This document shows positions 61,691 to 64,000 of a stretch of 64,000 bases of DNA, one piece after another; position 1 is the stretch's first letter; the number at the start of each line of letters is the position of its first letter. Source of the DNA: Nocardioidaceae bacterium (GTDB lineage Bacteria > Actinomycetota > Actinomycetes > Propionibacteriales > Nocardioidaceae); assembly GCA_017744365.1 (NCBI GenBank), contig JAGIBL010000004.1:62001-126000 (forward strand). Reading direction: 5' to 3'. The notes under the pieces are model-generated. The model saw nothing but the letters and a program-made list of their open reading frames with translations, had not been told where the DNA came from and searched no databases. The position numbers and the translations under genes were made by a program.

Positions 61691-62716
61691 ATGACCTACG
61701 ACGCCGCGCCCGACCGCTACGACCAGATCGAGTACCGGTTCACCGGGAAGAGCGGGCTCAAGCTGCCGGCCCTCTCCCTCGGGCTGTGGCAGAACTTCGG
61801 GACCGACCGGCCCGAGGAGACCCAGCGGGCGATCCTGCGGCGGGCCTTCGACCGCGGCGTCACGCACTTCGACCTCGCGAACAACTACGGACCGCCGTAC
61901 GGGAGGGCGGAGGAGAACTTCGGGCGCTACCTCGCCGACGACTTCGCGCCGTACCGGGACGAGCTGGTCATCTCCACCAAGGCCGGCTGGGACATGTGGC
62001 CGGGCCCGTACGGGCAGGGCGGCGGCTCGCGCAAGTACGTGCTGGCTTCGCTGGACCAGTCGCTGAAGCGGCTCGGGCTGGACTACGTGGACATCTTCTA
62101 CAGCCACCGCTTCGATCCGGAGACGCCGATCGAGGAGACGATGATGGCGCTGGACCACGCGGTCCGCTCCGGCAAGGCCCTGTACGCCGGCATCTCGTCG
62201 TACTCGGCCACGAAGACCTCCGAGGCCGCCGCCATCGCCCGCGACCTCGGCACCCCGTTGCTCATCCACCAGCCGTCGTACTCGATGTTCAACCGCTGGA
62301 TCGAGGGGGACCTGCTCGACGAGCTCGAGGCCCAGGGGATGGGGTGCATCGTCTTCACCGCGCTCGCCCAGGGCCTGCTGACCGACCGGTACCTCGACGG
62401 CATCCCGGCCGACTCGCGGGCCGCGCGCAGCGGGTCGTCGGTGGCCCCGTTCGACGAGGCGGTGCTGGACCGGGTGCGCGCGCTCAACGACATCGCCGTA
62501 CGGCGGGGGCAGAAGCTTGCCCAGCTCGCGCTGCAGTGGGCGCTGCGCGACCAGCGGGTGACCAGTGCGGTCATCGGTGCGTCGTCCGTCGACCAGCTGG
62601 ACACCAACCTGGACGCCCTCGCCGCCCCGCCCCTGACCGACGACGAGCTCGCCGAGATCGACAAGTACGCCGTGGACTCCGGGGTGAACCTCTGGGCCGA
62701 GCAGACCCAGGACTAG
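61691..62716 (+). CDS. aldo/keto reductase, L-glyceraldehyde 3-phosphate reductase type
   Basis: The product of 341 residues is an (alpha/beta)8 NADPH oxidoreductase with FDLANNYGPPYGRAEENFG, STKAGWDMWPGPYGQGGGSR and LDYVDIFYSHRFD, closest to E. coli YghZ and related enzymes. Catalytic Asp, Tyr, Lys and His (in DLANNYG, STKAG and YSHR) are present. YghZ reduces L-glyceraldehyde 3-phosphate and methylglyoxal. ATG at 61691 has CAGGCT seven bases upstream. Its TAG shares CTAG with the opposing stop. Confidence 0.9.
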   Translation: MTYDAAPDRYDQIEYRFTGKSGLKLPALSLGLWQNFGTDRPEETQRAILRRAFDRGVTHFDLANNYGPPYGRAEENFGRYLADDFAPYRDELVISTKAGWDMWPGPYGQGGGSRKYVLASLDQSLKRLGLDYVDIFYSHRFDPETPIEETMMALDHAVRSGKALYAGISSYSATKTSEAAAIARDLGTPLLIHQPSYSMFNRWIEGDLLDELEAQGMGCIVFTALAQGLLTDRYLDGIPADSRAARSGSSVAPFDEAVLDRVRALNDIAVRRGQKLAQLALQWALRDQRVTSAVIGASSVDQLDTNLDALAAPPLTDDELAEIDKYAVDSGVNLWAEQTQD

Positions 62717-64000
62717 GCGCTGCCCAGGAAGGCGTGCACGAGGGGGACCACCGAGGCGCCTTCGCCCGAGGCGGCCGCGACCCGCTTCATCGAGCCGCCG
62801 CGCACGTCGCCGGCGGCGAAGATGCCGGGGACCGAGGTCTCCAGGTTGGCCGGCGGAGTGCCGTGGGCCCACAGGTGCTTGGGGATGTCCCGACCGGTGA
62901 GCACGAACCCGCGCTCGTCACGGCACAGGTCCTCGGGCAGCCAGCCGCAGCCGGGCTCGGCGCCCAGCAGCAGGAACAGGCCGCCCACGTCGCGCCGGGT
63001 CTCCTCGCCGGTGTTCAGGTCCTTCACGGTGACCCAGCCGAGCCGGCCCTCGCCGCCGCCGTCGACCACCTGCGCGCACGGCTGCACGCGGATCACCGCG
63101 TTGTACCGGATCTCGCGGATCAGGTAGTCCGACATCGTCGCGCTCAGGTCCGGCCGCCGGATCATGATGGTCACCGAGCGCGCGAACCGGGCCAGGTGGA
63201 TCGCTGCCTGGCCGGCCGAGTTCCCGCCGCCGACCACGATGACGTCGTACCCCTCCATCTCCCGGGCGGCGCTGACTGCGGCGCCGTAGTGCACGCCGTT
63301 GCCGACCAGGTCCTCCAGCGGCTGGATGCCGAGCCGGCGGTAGTCGACGCCGGTGGAGATGACCACGGTGCGGGCGCGCACGTCGCCGCCCTCGGTGCGG
63401 ACCAGGTGCGGCTCGCCGTCCGTGCCGGGTTCCAGCGCCAGTGCCGGCCAGCCGGTGAAGAACCGGGTACCGAACCGGATCGCCTGGTTGCGGGCTCGCT
63501 GCGCCAGCCGCATCCCGGAGATCCCGCGCGGGAAGCCGAGGTAGTTGCGGATCATCGAGCTGGTGCCGGCCTGGCCGCCGATCGCCTCGGACTCGATCAC
63601 CACGGTCGACAGGCCCTCTGACGAGCCGTAGACCGCGGCCGCGAGACCGGCCGGACCGGCGCCCAGCACGAGCAGGTCGACGACCTTGTCCACGTCGATG
63701 TCCGCCGGGGTCCCGTAGATCATCGCGGCCACGTCGCGCACCGAGGTCACCGGCGTCGGCGGCCGGCCCATCCGGGTGAAGATCGGGAACGCCCGCGGTC
63801 CGTCGTACGTCGCCAGGAGCTCCTGCCCGCGGGCGGAGTCGGGGTCGACGATCCGGCCGGGCATGCCCATCCGGTCCAGGAAGTCGCGGATGCCGAGGCT
63901 GAGCGAGTCGACGTCCGGGGTGACGATCTCGGCGGCGACGACCTCGGGCTGGGCCACCGTCGAGCCCCAGTCGGAGAGCAGCTCGGTGACCGCGGTGTGG
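62713..64000 (-). CDS. TrxR-like FAD-dependent oxidoreductase, N-terminus beyond the window
   Basis: The frame is open from 62713 to the window edge, so the gene is truncated on its 5' side; the GTG at 63957 is probably internal. About 105 residues precede the flavin domain. The domain shows VLGAGPAGLAAAVYGSSEGL, IGGQAGTSSMIRNYLGFPRG, VVGGGNSAGQAAIHL (NADPH) and IFAAGDVRGGSMKRVA. The redox CxxC of thioredoxin reductase is absent, so disulfide reduction is unlikely. This form occurs fused to an N-terminal receiver-like or cyclic nucleotide-binding domain, which could lie outside. The stop shares CTAG with the aldo/keto reductase. Confidence 0.88.
   Translation of the reverse strand, partial: HTAVTELLSDWGSTVAQPEVVAAEIVTPDVDSLSLGIRDFLDRMGMPGRIVDPDSARGQELLATYDGPRAFPIFTRMGRPPTPVTSVRDVAAMIYGTPADIDVDKVVDLLVLGAGPAGLAAAVYGSSEGLSTVVIESEAIGGQAGTSSMIRNYLGFPRGISGMRLAQRARNQAIRFGTRFFTGWPALALEPGTDGEPHLVRTEGGDVRARTVVISTGVDYRRLGIQPLEDLVGNGVHYGAAVSAAREMEGYDVIVVGGGNSAGQAAIHLARFARSVTIMIRRPDLSATMSDYLIREIRYNAVIRVQPCAQVVDGGGEGRLGWVTVKDLNTGEETRRDVGGLFLLLGAEPGCGWLPEDLCRDERGFVLTGRDIPKHLWAHGTPPANLETSVPGIFAAGDVRGGSMKRVAAASGEGASVVPLVHAFLGSA

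Overview
The window is a high-GC actinobacterial chromosome segment, most likely from a Nocardioides-like member of the Propionibacteriales. The evidence is the strong G/C third-position bias, a complete mce locus, a zinc-type S14, a 73-residue IF-1, a MenJ-type menaquinone reductase, short-type adenylate kinase and many leaderless-looking gene starts. Genus is inferred from overall character, not from a database comparison. No insertion sequence, prophage, CRISPR array, tRNA or rRNA gene was recognised; this is conserved core chromosome with small accessory blocks between ribosomal operons.

Layout. 1-9568: an mce lipid-import operon (two YrbE/MlaE permeases, MceA-F, two Mce-associated membrane proteins, the second fused to a J-like domain). 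9569-17279: rpoB-rpoC with its own promoters and a terminator. 17307-26698: an accessory block with a small membrane protein, a DUF429 protein, a menaquinone reductase, an acyltransferase, and a translationally coupled trio of tandem Nudix protein, hydroxyacid-oxoacid transhydrogenase and D-2-hydroxyglutarate dehydrogenase, then an SGNH hydrolase. 26774-31369: the str operon rpsL-rpsG-fusA-tuf between a near-consensus promoter and a strong terminator. 31484-42177: a second accessory block with a coiled-coil protein, SGNH hydrolase, TrmB, Tat-type metallophosphoesterase, and an envelope cluster of RDD, SpoIIM, DUF58, MoxR, DUF4350, DUF4129 and a multi-span membrane protein. 42178-58956: the S10, spc and alpha ribosomal operons run together with secY-adk-map and infA-rpmJ inside. 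58979-64000: a YczE-like membrane protein, truA, an M48 protease, an aldo/keto reductase and a truncated TrxR-like flavoprotein.

How it works together. The mce genes should build a cell-envelope lipid importer whose ATPase (MceG) lies elsewhere. The RNA polymerase, translation, secretion and tRNA-modification genes form the growth machinery. Two expression styles are visible. Core operons have promoters far upstream and structured leaders with Shine-Dalgarno sites. Almost every first gene in the accessory blocks has a -10-like hexamer (xANNNT) six or seven bases before its start codon, which predicts leaderless transcripts. The most interesting unexplained elements are the J-like/Mam fusion (8705-9568), the structured RNA before rpsM (55666-55751), the HOT plus D-2-hydroxyglutarate dehydrogenase operon, and the symmetric divergent promoter at 35836-35880.
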